In this document: positions 5,558-13,084 of the stretch, piece by piece | Layout: the number at the start of each line of letters is the position of its first letter | Position numbering within the stretch: the first letter of the stretch is position 1 | Assembly: GCA_903922535.1 (NCBI GenBank) | Contig: CAIXUF010000766.1 | Span: 1-13,652 of the forward strand | Source: Candidatus Hydrogenedentota bacterium | GTDB lineage: Bacteria > Hydrogenedentota > Hydrogenedentia > Hydrogenedentiales > CAITNO01 | DNA length: 13,652 bases | Reading direction: 5' to 3' | Program-made: the position numbers and the translations under genes | The notes under the pieces: generated by a model | The model's database searches: none | What the model saw: only the letters and a program-made list of their open reading frames with translations | Told to the model about the DNA's origin: nothing

Positions 5558-7351
5558 TCATCCGGATTCTCTGCTGAAAGCCTCCTTGGCGGCCTTAATG
5601 TCGATATGGGCTTTGTGGCCATGCTTTTGTAAGAGGTGGAGAAGATTTCCGCCACTGAGCAGGGTTATTGGCTTACCCTTGGCAAAGTCATAGGCGTCAG
5701 GGCCATAATCCGATGTTGAGACGAGAATGCCCTTGTTTGCACCTTCATTCAGCAGGGTGCCATACAGGTCGCGCACTGCTGAGACGCCCACCGTGTTTGT
5801 ATATCGCTTGGCCTGTATTACGATCTTTCCACCTCGAATGGGATCAGGATCGAAAACAACGGCATCGACGCCACCATCACGACTTGCCTGGGTAACCTTC
5901 ACCTCACCGCCGCCGGCCGCAAATTCCTTTTCGAAAATTTCTCGAATAAGGTGCTCGAAGTCTTCCCAGTCCATTAATGCGAGATTGGACCCCTCGTCAA
6001 GTGTCTGAGCAACGGCATAGGATTCCACGAATCGCTTGTCTTCTCTTTCCATGGCGATTACCGGGGCCACAGGTGTCAGGCTGTGCAGTTTGGAGCTTCC
6101 TACACCCTTTAACTTCCTAAAGCATGCCTTGGGCTCCACGTTGGCAAGGTTAATGCCCATGAATTCCTCTTTGCTAGCGTGCAAAGAGACTATACAACGT
6201 GACACTTCCTGTCCGGTTGCAGGATCGATCGAATGCACGATCCCGTTGAAGACGACCCCCAATAACGCATCCACCATATCCGCCTTGAACAACTCATATA
6301 GTGTACGTAGAGTCACCTGATAGACGACGCTGTCAAATACTCTTTCCAGTTCAGCAGGCGTAATGAGTTTCTCGTCGAATTCATCTCGTGACGCTACATA
6401 CTTTACCTCGCGCAACCTAGGAAAGTCCTCCATTGGAGGAAGTTGGTAGTCTACAATGAGTAAGCTGGCATCCTCCCGAAATTCAATCTCATAGTCTTTG
6501 GGGAAGAAGTCGGGATACTGAGACCTGGAGAGAACGATATCGCAATAGTCGTATATTGCTGAAACATCCTTCTTGAGATACCTTTCTCGTTTCTCATCGA
6601 TAAGTCTGTTCTCTTCTTCTCTCTTTATGAGGAAATCCGTTCTGTCCTTCTTCCATTTCTCCAAGGCATGGGCAAACTGGGCCTTCAACTTTTCCAGGCT
6701 CTGTTGGTGTTTTTGAGTCTCAAGAACATGGTTTTGATGCAACGCGCGTGCATTGCTCTCCCATTTCATATGGTGCTCTTGGTATAGCTCTCTTGCTTCC
6801 GATTCCCGAGACTCCCTCCTGGAGCGTATTAGCCTATCCAAAAGCCCCAGTTTGGGATTGTAGCGCTCTGACTGGGGGTCTGGTTTTTGCCCATAACTTG
6901 GGGTGGGTGGCGGCGGTGGCACAGAGGGCATGACCGGTTTGCGAATAGGATAGTCTTCCGTAGCTTTCAGTGAGTTCCAGTCAACGCGCACATCGATGGT
7001 CAATACATCCTGCAATATGTTCTGAAGCTCGGAAAGCGCGGACTGAGCGAATACGGTTCTTTCCTCAGCCTCCTCTTTTCGCTCCTCGAGTCGCCTCTTC
7101 TGTACTTCCTTCTGTTCTTGGGTTTGCCTCTTCTTCTCCAGCACATGGTTTCTGCTTCGCTCAGCGCTTTGCCGCTTTTCCCATATTTCGTCCCATTCCT
7201 CTCGTTTCATTCGGGCCTTCATCAAGACGAAGTTCTGACTGTCGCCCTGAATGACTTGGTGTTTGTGCAACCCGGAATGGGACACTTCCATCTGATACTT
7301 GACCAACCCTTTAGCCGTGTAATACGGAAGCAGCGGACCAGATTGACTCAT
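5558..7351 (-). CDS. Coiled-coil protein with a C-terminal Mrr-type restriction endonuclease domain
   Basis: The protein is 597 aa. Residues about 460-575 form an Mrr_cat-like PD-(D/E)xK nuclease: DFEHLIREIFEKEF, then Asp496 in DGGVDAVVF, Gln513-x-Lys515 in VIQAKRY, and a GILVSTSDYG strand. Mrr-family enzymes cut DNA, often modified foreign DNA. The N-terminal 50 residues (YTAKGLVKYQMEV..) are a small conserved lead-in. Highly charged helices follow at about 45-110 and 175-265, probably coiled coils, split by a Pro-rich linker (144-151). A middle domain (about 265-450) is unassigned. I chose ATG 7351 because AGGGAGG lies 6 nt upstream. The gene is visibly less GC-rich than its neighbours, suggesting horizontal transfer. 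No methyltransferase or specificity gene adjoins, so it is a solitary nuclease: a type IV-like defence enzyme or a DNA-processing enzyme. Confidence 0.8.
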   Translation of the reverse strand: MSQSGPLLPYYTAKGLVKYQMEVSHSGLHKHQVIQGDSQNFVLMKARMKREEWDEIWEKRQSAERSRNHVLEKKRQTQEQKEVQKRRLEERKEEAEERTVFAQSALSELQNILQDVLTIDVRVDWNSLKATEDYPIRKPVMPSVPPPPPTPSYGQKPDPQSERYNPKLGLLDRLIRSRRESRESEARELYQEHHMKWESNARALHQNHVLETQKHQQSLEKLKAQFAHALEKWKKDRTDFLIKREEENRLIDEKRERYLKKDVSAIYDYCDIVLSRSQYPDFFPKDYEIEFREDASLLIVDYQLPPMEDFPRLREVKYVASRDEFDEKLITPAELERVFDSVVYQVTLRTLYELFKADMVDALLGVVFNGIVHSIDPATGQEVSRCIVSLHASKEEFMGINLANVEPKACFRKLKGVGSSKLHSLTPVAPVIAMEREDKRFVESYAVAQTLDEGSNLALMDWEDFEHLIREIFEKEFAAGGGEVKVTQASRDGGVDAVVFDPDPIRGGKIVIQAKRYTNTVGVSAVRDLYGTLLNEGANKGILVSTSDYGPDAYDFAKGKPITLLSGGNLLHLLQKHGHKAHIDIKAAKEAFSRESG

Positions 7352-7405
7352 TTTGGGCCTCCCTGAAGAAATTTCGACAAATGTCCCGAAATGTTCGATG
7401 AATAC

Positions 7406-7434
7406 ATTGTTGTACCAGAAGACGCGGAATTCAA
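7406..7434 (-). promoter_or_regulatory. Possible promoter of the Mrr-like gene
   Basis: On the minus strand TTGAAT (7434-7429) and AACAAT (7411-7406) are 17 nt apart. Each matches four of six consensus bases. The leader would be about 45-50 nt. This is weak evidence but fits the position between two divergent genes. Confidence 0.35.
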
Positions 7435-7537
7435 CTTTTGTTCTTGACCCTAATATTCGATTCCGCACGATCATCTGGTCCGTCACCGGGCACGGCCACC
7501 CCGGCCCATGCTATCATTCCGGTTTGGAGTGTATCCC

Positions 7538-8377
7538 ATGACTGAACGTGACTTGTATCGTGAAGTGGTCGACGAGGTGCGCGAACTGGTGTGCCGCGAA
7601 GCCAAGGGCAAACCGCCCAAGGTGTCGCTGTCGAAGGAGGTGGCCGCGCGCCTGGAAAAGGTCGGCGGCGCGAGGGAGCTGTTTGACGCTCCGCCCGCCC
7701 CGCCCGCACCCCCCTCGGCGGTGGCGGAGACGCCCCCCGCATATCGGGCGAAATCGCTTGTTGCCCCGGTCATGCCGGTCCTGCCGGACCTGGCGCCGGG
7801 CGACCCGTCGGACAGCCTGGACCGCATTGCCGCCGAAGTGCGGGCGTGCTGCAAGTGCGGGCTTGCGGCGGAACGGACGAATGCCGTGCCGGGCGAGGGC
7901 GCGCCCCAGGCGCGGCTGGTGTTTGTGGGCGAGGCGCCGGGGGCGGACGAGGACCGTCTGGGTCGCCCGTTCGTGGGACGTGCCGGAGGGTTGCTGACCG
8001 ACATCATCGAAAAAGGCATGAAACTGACGCGGGCCGAAGTGTTTATCTGCAACGTGCTCAAGTGCCGCCCGCCGGAGAACCGCAGACCCAACCCCGACGA
8101 GGTGGACTGCTGCGAGCCCTACCTTATCCGGCAACTGGCACAGATCAAGCCGACGGTCATCTGCGCGCTGGGTGCCACGGCCGCGCAGACGCTGCTCAAG
8201 ACCGGGGCACTGGTCGGGCAACTGCGGGGCAAGTGGCACAACTACCACAACATATCGCTGCGCGTCACCTATCATCCCGCCTACCTGCTGCGCAGTCCCG
8301 GTGAAAAGGTCAAAACGTGGGAGGATATTCAGGAAGTGATGAAGCTGCTCAACGGCCAGATCCCCCGGCCCTTCTAA
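7538..8377 (+). CDS. Family 4 uracil-DNA glycosylase with Fe-S cluster
   Basis: The enzyme removes uracil from DNA as the first step of base-excision repair. The 279-aa product has the family-4 marks: active-site motif [17 protein letters not shown] (131-147), the closing motif HPAYLLR (246-252), and four cysteines for a [4Fe-4S] cluster. These are Cys104-x2-Cys107 and Cys176 and Cys192, 16 apart, the spacing known from thermophile family-4 enzymes. Cys105 and Cys191 are extra. The catalytic part begins near residue 94. The preceding 90 residues are an extension with a short helical region and a Pro/Ala linker (51-60); plain family-4 enzymes are about 200 aa. ATG 7538 is preceded by GGAG with 8-nt spacing. 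A TATCAT at 7512-7517 might be a -10 box, though the leader would be very short. A histidine-kinase gene follows after 10 nt, so both are probably co-transcribed. Confidence 0.9.
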   Translation: MTERDLYREVVDEVRELVCREAKGKPPKVSLSKEVAARLEKVGGARELFDAPPAPPAPPSAVAETPPAYRAKSLVAPVMPVLPDLAPGDPSDSLDRIAAEVRACCKCGLAAERTNAVPGEGAPQARLVFVGEAPGADEDRLGRPFVGRAGGLLTDIIEKGMKLTRAEVFICNVLKCRPPENRRPNPDEVDCCEPYLIRQLAQIKPTVICALGATAAQTLLKTGALVGQLRGKWHNYHNISLRVTYHPAYLLRSPGEKVKTWEDIQEVMKLLNGQIPRPF

Positions 8378-8387
8378 GGCATTCCCC

Positions 8388-9773
8388 ATGGCCGTCGTCG
8401 CAGACCTTTCGATCCCGCCGTCGCCGTTCGTGGTGCCGTGGTACCGCACGCTGTTCTTCCGCGTGGTGGTGCTTTGCGCCGTGCTGCTTGCCTGTCTGTT
8501 CGGCGCGCTGATGGCGGTGACGCGGCATTTCTTCCAGGAGGCGTCGGCGGAGATGGAGGCGCAGACGGCGGAGATTGCCCGCACGCTGGAGTTGCGCTTC
8601 GAGGAGGGGTTCCAGGGGGATTACCGGGCGCTTGAGAACGACATGATGGATCTGAACAAGGGGGTGGACATCAAGATAGAGGACGAGCCGAACAGCAAGC
8701 TGGGCGCCTCGTTCACGATGGAGCGGCTGCCGGACGGGCGTTTCGTGCGGGTGGAGCGGGTGCCGCTGAAGAACGACGGGCGGCCCGTGCTGATGACCGC
8801 CACGGTGACGATTGTGCCGCAGACGGAAATCCTGCGCGCCTTCAAGAACAAGTACATGCTGGCCGTGCTGGCGGTCTTTCTCGTCGCGCTGGGCATGATG
8901 GTGTGGGTGATCTGGAAGGCGCTGCACCCGCTGCGGCGGCTGTCGGAAAGCTGCGCGGCCATCTCGGGCGGCCATCTGGAGAACGTGGGCACCCGCGGCG
9001 CCTCGGGCGAGATCCTGGCGCTGGAGACCACCTTCAACCGCATGGTCGACGCGCTGCGCGAGAAGGAGGCGGTGGAGGCGCGGTTGCGCCAGGCGCAGCG
9101 GCTGTCGGCGCTGGGCACGCTCGCGGCGGGGGTGGCGCATGACGTGCGCAATCCGCTCAACGCGATCAAGCTGCTCTCCAGCCACGCCATCGATTTGGTC
9201 GACGGCGGGGCCGATGCGCCCGCGGTCAAGCCGTTGCAGACCATCCGCACCGAAGTCGCGCGTCTGGAGGAGATCGTGTCGGGCTTTTTGTCGCTGGCGA
9301 GGGAGAGCGAAATCCATCCGGAGCCGACCAACCTGGACACGCTGCTGCAGGACTGCGTGCGGCTGTTCCAGCGGGAGGCGGAACAGCGGGGCATCCGCCT
9401 GATCAGCGAATACCGCGCGGGCAGCGCGCCGCTCCTGCTGGATCCGAAACAGCTTAACCGGGCGGTGCTGAACGTGCTGCTGAACGCGCTGGAGGCCTGC
9501 CCCGCGGGCGGGCGCGTGCGCGTGTTTTCGCGGTTGACCGACCGTGCCTGCGAGATCGAAATCCGCGACGACGGTCCCGGCCTGCCGCGCGAGGTGCTCG
9601 ACCGCGTGTTTGACCCCTATTACACGACCAAACCTGGCGGCACGGGCCTGGGGTTGTCGGTCACGCGGGGGATTATCGAGGAGCATGGCGGGAACATCGA
9701 GATTGCGAGCACGCCGGGGCAGGGCTGCCAGGTGCTCGTTTCGCTGCCGCTGGGCAAGCTACGGGCGGGGTGA
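8388..9773 (+). CDS. Membrane-bound sensor histidine kinase
   Basis: The 461-aa protein has two membrane helices (about 22-44 and 156-178) flanking an extracytoplasmic sensor region of about 110 residues. A HAMP-like linker follows (about 178-230), then a dimerisation/phosphoacceptor domain with His251 in AAGVAHDVRNPLNAI. The ATPase domain shows the N box (Asn366 in NVLLNALEA), G1 (DDGPGLP, 394-400), F box (VFDPYYTTK) and G2 (GGTGLGLS, 417-424). All catalytic motifs are intact. The phosphoacceptor and ATPase sequences resemble NtrB/ZraS-type kinases that partner sigma-54-dependent regulators. The sensor region has no motif I recognise. The start lies 10 nt after the glycosylase stop, with only a weak AAGG site ahead, so translation may be coupled. 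No response regulator follows; the next gene is convergent, so the partner must be elsewhere. Confidence 0.92.
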   Translation: MAVVADLSIPPSPFVVPWYRTLFFRVVVLCAVLLACLFGALMAVTRHFFQEASAEMEAQTAEIARTLELRFEEGFQGDYRALENDMMDLNKGVDIKIEDEPNSKLGASFTMERLPDGRFVRVERVPLKNDGRPVLMTATVTIVPQTEILRAFKNKYMLAVLAVFLVALGMMVWVIWKALHPLRRLSESCAAISGGHLENVGTRGASGEILALETTFNRMVDALREKEAVEARLRQAQRLSALGTLAAGVAHDVRNPLNAIKLLSSHAIDLVDGGADAPAVKPLQTIRTEVARLEEIVSGFLSLARESEIHPEPTNLDTLLQDCVRLFQREAEQRGIRLISEYRAGSAPLLLDPKQLNRAVLNVLLNALEACPAGGRVRVFSRLTDRACEIEIRDDGPGLPREVLDRVFDPYYTTKPGGTGLGLSVTRGIIEEHGGNIEIASTPGQGCQVLVSLPLGKLRAG

Positions 9774-9794
9774 TCCCAGCAAAAAGAGCTTTAT

Positions 9795-9829
9795 CGCAGA
9801 GGTGCAGAGGACGCGGAGGGGCGCAGAGA
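9795..9829. repeat. Short degenerate CGCAGAGG tandem repeat
   Basis: Four purine-rich units of 8-9 bp follow one another from 9795, 9803, 9812 and 9821: CGCAGAGG, TGCAGAGGA, CGCGGAGGG, GCGCAGAGA. They sit in the 91-nt gap between the convergent kinase and DUF6259-like genes. The consensus is like intergenic CGCAGAGG-type repeats I recall from several bacterial genomes. No hairpin terminator for the kinase gene is visible in this gap. Confidence 0.55.
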
Positions 9830-9864
9830 AAAAGCCAAGGGGGATTTCGTGTGGAAGGGCGTTG

Positions 9865-12462
9865 TCATTCCCTCCATTCGAGGAGGCTGACCACCGCGTT
9901 GGCCCCGTGGACGCGGTTTTCGATGCGAATCTCGACTTTGCCTTCGGGGTTGGCGGGGATGGGGATTTCGAGCCAGCGTCCCTCGCCAAAGTTCTCCATC
10001 AGCGCGGTCGACGTGCCGTTGACGAACACCTCCTGCTTTCGCCCACCGCCCATGCCGTCCACATCAATGCAGTACAGGCGCAGTGTGCCTGTTGCATTGT
10101 TGGGCGTGCGCACGGTGATCTCGATGGCGTTCTCGTCGGCGCGGCAGTGGTAGACCGGCGGCAACCAGCGGCCAAACCAGGCGCAGGAGAAGCCGTGGTC
10201 CACCTGCGCGTCGATTCCGTCGCGGGCGAACCCGACCTCCCGCGGGCCCGCGCCGAGCTTGGCGATGAGCGCGGATTTCGCATCGGGTGCGGCGGGTTTC
10301 TCCACGAGGATGTGCAGCCCCTCTCCCTTGATGGTCAGCGCCGTGTCGTTGTTCACGGCGCGCACTGGTTGGAAGGGCTCATACAGATCCGCCTCATGCG
10401 TGCGGCCCGTGTGGAAGTCCCAGAAGTAGTTTGTCTCGGCGCCGCTGGGATTGGCAACCACGATGGCGCGGCGGCCGTCCGCTTTGTTCTCATGCACCCG
10501 CCACTGCACCGCGCCCGCGGGGCCATTGATGAATGCACCGGGCTTGGCGGGATCGGGCGCGGCGGCGTGCACCACCGCGCCGGTGTTGTCGAGATAGTTG
10601 CCGAGGAAGATCGTGTCGGCCAGTTCGGTGCGCAGACGGTTGATCTCGGCGATGTATTCGCCCAGCTTCTGGTACTGCGGCGCGGCGAGGCTGTTCTGGT
10701 AACTGTCGGGCTCGACGCAGATGACCGCGCCGGTGACCACCGCGCCGTTGACGCCGTTGAAATCATAGGGCGCGGACACGTGCTGGCAGGCGGTCCACTC
10801 GGGAAACACGTAGCGCAACGGCGCGATGTCGAAGCCAGCGGCCGCGCGGTAGTACACGTCCACATACGGAATGAGCCGGTCCTGCGACGCCTCGGAGGCC
10901 ATGCAGAAGTCGGGGCGAATGGCGCGACACTTCTCCACGATCTTCGCCATCCCGTCGACCAGTCCCTGGCACAGCGCCGTGTCCGGCTTCATCGTGTTGA
11001 GCGGGTTGAAGTCCAACGCCGACCCGGCGCAGACCTTGTCGAGTTGCAGGCCCGGCGCGCCGTCGCGCACCAACTGCGTGAACTTGTCCTCCAGGATCTT
11101 CTGCACCGGCGGAATGACGGACATCAGCAGGTGGCGGCGGACGGTGAGTCCCTGCCGCGCGGAAAGCGTGCTTTCACCCCAGGCCATCCAGTTGGGCGCG
11201 TTGCCGAAACTGTCCTGGTAGGTGTAGGGCTTGAGTTCGTTCTTGTACCAGTCGGTGCAGGAATCGACGACGTTGTAGTTGCCGAAGACGAGACACCTGC
11301 CGCCGCGCGCGTTGATGGATTCCATGAGCGCCTTGAAGCCCTCGACGCCGCCCAGCTTCGGTTCGGGCGTGTAGTCTGGATAGTCGCGCTCGATGCCGCC
11401 CTTGTCCCAGCCGATCAGCTCATAACAGCCGATGCCGCGCGCCTGCGCGTCCTGCGTCCACTGGTCGTAGGTCTTGTAGTCCGCGATGACCTTGTCCTCG
11501 GGCTGGTAAAGAATTGACGTGAACCACGAACTCTGCTTGCGCAGCCAGCTCTTGGACTTGTCGATGGGGAAATGCTGCCGGAACCATTTGCCGTAGCCGA
11601 GCGAGCCCGTGTGCCAGTCGCCCCGGTGCGGCCGGATGACGAAGTCGCCGCTGTCCAGCGTCTCGCCGTTGCGGATGTAGGGATAGCGCACATGCGAGAA
11701 CACGAGGCCGACGGGGGCGCCCTGCGCCTGTTCCGGCGTCATCCACGCAACCGGAACGCCCGAAGCGTTGGGGAAGAGATAGGTGTGCCAGGTGCTCAGG
11801 CGGAAGGTCTCATCCTCGTAGCCCAGGTAGAGGCCCTTGTCGGTGTTCGTGTCATAGAGGTCCCACCAGGGCATGACCATGCCGGGATAGCCCGCGGCAA
11901 ACTCGGCCGCCTCTGCGCCCAACCCGCGCCCGCCGGGAAAGCCGCGGAAAAGCGGCACGCTGTGGCCGCAACTGGTGTAGCCCGGCATGGCCGCCAGCGC
12001 GTCGCGCCCGTCGCCAAACTGCGTCCATCCGCCCAGCCGGGGAAACCAGAACTCCGCCACCGGCACGTCGGTGGGATTGGTCAGCGCCGCATGAAAGCGC
12101 AGCGTGTCGTTGTCCAGTGTGATCGTGTAGGTCAACGACAGCAGGAAGGTGCCGCGCTCGCTTTGCATGTTCTTGAAGACGGCGGTGATGGTGTTGCCGT
12201 CCTGCGTCACCGCCGCCGCCGACTGCTTCATGCCGTCGATGTAGTGGCACTGATATTCCGGCAGCGGCAGGTTGATGCGGAAGTTTGCGGCGAGCCGCGG
12301 CTCGCCGATCATTTCGCCGCCGGCGGTCTTTGCCACCAGGCTCGTGATCGCGCCCGTGGTCCCGTCGATCACCACGCGGAACACATCATTCTCCAGCACG
12401 ACATCGGCGGGTGCGGCAAACACGTTGCAGGAGAGGAGACACGCGGCAAGCAAAGCGGACAT
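9865..12462 (-). CDS. Large exported putative glycoside hydrolase (DUF6259-like)
   Basis: The 865-aa product begins with a hydrophobic export signal (1-17, possible cleavage near VFAA). A beta-rich N-terminal domain (about 20-300) resembles the supersandwich of alpha-galactosidase-like enzymes. A probable TIM barrel (about 310-620) is followed by a beta-sandwich tail. Candidate catalytic residues are Asp475 in APGLQLDKV and Glu524 in CMASEAS, each at the end of a likely barrel strand. I assign DUF6259 from memory of the family pattern; the substrate is unknown. The protein is exported to degrade or trim polysaccharide. It begins 39 nt after hicA on the same strand with no promoter visible in the gap, so it may be read from the hicBA promoter or from the GH127-like gene. 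The ATG is preceded by a weak AAAGGG site. The signal lacks positive charges; see the finding on its start. Confidence 0.7.
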   Translation of the reverse strand: MSALLAACLLSCNVFAAPADVVLENDVFRVVIDGTTGAITSLVAKTAGGEMIGEPRLAANFRINLPLPEYQCHYIDGMKQSAAAVTQDGNTITAVFKNMQSERGTFLLSLTYTITLDNDTLRFHAALTNPTDVPVAEFWFPRLGGWTQFGDGRDALAAMPGYTSCGHSVPLFRGFPGGRGLGAEAAEFAAGYPGMVMPWWDLYDTNTDKGLYLGYEDETFRLSTWHTYLFPNASGVPVAWMTPEQAQGAPVGLVFSHVRYPYIRNGETLDSGDFVIRPHRGDWHTGSLGYGKWFRQHFPIDKSKSWLRKQSSWFTSILYQPEDKVIADYKTYDQWTQDAQARGIGCYELIGWDKGGIERDYPDYTPEPKLGGVEGFKALMESINARGGRCLVFGNYNVVDSCTDWYKNELKPYTYQDSFGNAPNWMAWGESTLSARQGLTVRRHLLMSVIPPVQKILEDKFTQLVRDGAPGLQLDKVCAGSALDFNPLNTMKPDTALCQGLVDGMAKIVEKCRAIRPDFCMASEASQDRLIPYVDVYYRAAAGFDIAPLRYVFPEWTACQHVSAPYDFNGVNGAVVTGAVICVEPDSYQNSLAAPQYQKLGEYIAEINRLRTELADTIFLGNYLDNTGAVVHAAAPDPAKPGAFINGPAGAVQWRVHENKADGRRAIVVANPSGAETNYFWDFHTGRTHEADLYEPFQPVRAVNNDTALTIKGEGLHILVEKPAAPDAKSALIAKLGAGPREVGFARDGIDAQVDHGFSCAWFGRWLPPVYHCRADENAIEITVRTPNNATGTLRLYCIDVDGMGGGRKQEVFVNGTSTALMENFGEGRWLEIPIPANPEGKVEIRIENRVHGANAVVSLLEWRE

Positions 12463-12501
12463 GGCTACACCCTTTCGGTTGGCAAAGAAGATTATCGCTG
12501 A

Positions 12502-12729
12502 CTATCGGAGCCGCAAGTAGTCTTCCACGCTAAACCCAGCGTCTTTCAAGATGCGTACCGCCAGGCCGCGTCCCAGATCGCATCCCATATGCATGAGAAC
12601 TGTCACGAAAGTTTTGCTCCCCTCGTGCCAAAGCGTCAAATGACTCCCTGACTGCCGATCCTCCTCAAAACCTTGACCGTGCAAGAACTGCACCAGTTCC
12701 TGCGCGGTAACCTGCGGCATCCGGCTCAT
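12502..12729 (-). CDS. hicA: HicA-family mRNA interferase toxin
   Basis: HicA toxins are small dsRBD-fold RNases that cut mRNA and stop growth until neutralised by HicB. The 75-aa product has the family layout: an N-terminal helix (TAQELVQFLHGQGFEED), the catalytic His30 in SGSHLTLW, a beta hairpin (KTFVTVLMH), and the closing GRGLAVRILKDAGFSVEDYLR. The length is typical. The ATG overlaps the antitoxin stop codon by four bases (ATGA, 12729-12726), which couples translation. The order is antitoxin first, opposite to E. coli hicAB but common elsewhere. The intact catalytic His suggests an active toxin. Confidence 0.9.
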   Translation of the reverse strand: MSRMPQVTAQELVQFLHGQGFEEDRQSGSHLTLWHEGSKTFVTVLMHMGCDLGRGLAVRILKDAGFSVEDYLRLR

Positions 12730-12965
12730 TCAGGAACACCTACTGTCAGTTCTTCCACATGCACGAGCCGATCCTGCTGCCCGATAACCTGCCCCTTCGC
12801 TTGCAGTGCCGCAACATGCTGCTGGATCGCCTCACGGATGTTTCTCTTGGTTTCTTCGATAGTCAGCCCGTTGCTGAAGCAACCGGGCAGCGTTGGGCTG
12901 TAGGCGAAATACCCGGCGTCTTCCGGTTCCTTCTCAATGACGATCTCGAAACTATAGAACCTCAT
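12726..12965 (-). CDS. hicB: HicB-family antitoxin
   Basis: The 79-aa product has the partial RNase-H-like HicB fold: MRFYSFEIVIEKEPEDAGYFAY, then SPTLPGCFSNGLTIEET, and a helix KRNIREAIQQHVAAL. It binds and blocks HicA. I chose ATG 12965 because GGAGG (12976-12972) lies 6 nt upstream and the protein then begins exactly with the family's first strand. An upstream in-frame ATG (13031) would add 22 unrelated residues and sits at the predicted transcript start. The protein ends soon after the core, without the C-terminal helix-turn-helix or ribbon-helix-helix domain that many HicB proteins use to repress their own promoter, so any autoregulation would need another DNA-binding surface or partner. 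Confidence 0.9.
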   Translation of the reverse strand: MRFYSFEIVIEKEPEDAGYFAYSPTLPGCFSNGLTIEETKRNIREAIQQHVAALQAKGQVIGQQDRLVHVEELTVGVPE

Positions 12966-12978
12966 TGAAGTCCTCCAA

Positions 12979-13019
12979 GCGCTTTGCGCATGCGCTCTCA
13001 CGTTGTCTTTGTCTAACGT
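12979..13019 (-). promoter_or_regulatory. Cluster of inverted repeats before hicB, possible operator
   Basis: GCGC-TTT-GCGC (12979-12989) overlaps a perfect 10-bp palindrome GCGCATGCGC (12986-12995), just upstream of the hicB ribosome-binding site. A second pair, ACGTT/AACGT (13000-13004 and 13015-13019), lies between this and the promoter. Their position in the leader suits an operator or an mRNA structure. Confidence 0.45.
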
Positions 13020-13033
13020 CAAAGGCTGCATAG

Positions 13034-13042
13034 ACTATACCA
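13034..13042 (-). promoter_or_regulatory. Putative extended -10 promoter of hicBA
   Basis: On the minus strand TGGTATAGT gives a TGn extension (13042-13040) plus TATAGT (13039-13034), five of six matches to the consensus. No good -35 box is seen at 16-18 nt, as often tolerated with an extended -10. The leader to hicB would be about 60 nt. It lies in the 119-nt gap after the GH127-like gene. Confidence 0.55.
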
Positions 13043-13084
13043 GATGCCTGGATCATCCTGGCTCATCTTCAACATTGGAATGGA

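Noticed and set aside
7352..7486. Extending the Mrr-like protein to an ATG at 7486
   Set aside because: ATG 7351 has AGGGAGG at good spacing and begins at the conserved N-terminal segment; the extension covers the divergent promoter region.
7514..8584. Minus-strand open frame opposite the uracil-DNA glycosylase
   Set aside because: The opposite frame carries all family-4 motifs with correct cysteine spacing; this one is a shadow.
8349..9686. 445-codon minus-strand open frame opposite the histidine kinase
   Set aside because: It is an Arg/Gln/His-rich shadow of the kinase, whose H, N, G1, F and G2 boxes are intact.
9544..11517. 657-codon plus-strand open frame crossing the kinase end and the DUF6259-like gene
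   Set aside because: It overlaps two well-supported genes in other frames and has no ribosome-binding site or recognisable motif.
12463..12473. GGCTACACCCT before the DUF6259-like gene resembles GGGTACACCCT (5266-5276) in the sigma-fusion leader, suggesting a shared regulator
   Set aside because: Only about ten bases match, the second copy is part of the weak ribosome-binding region and lacks the dyad, so chance is a sufficient explanation.
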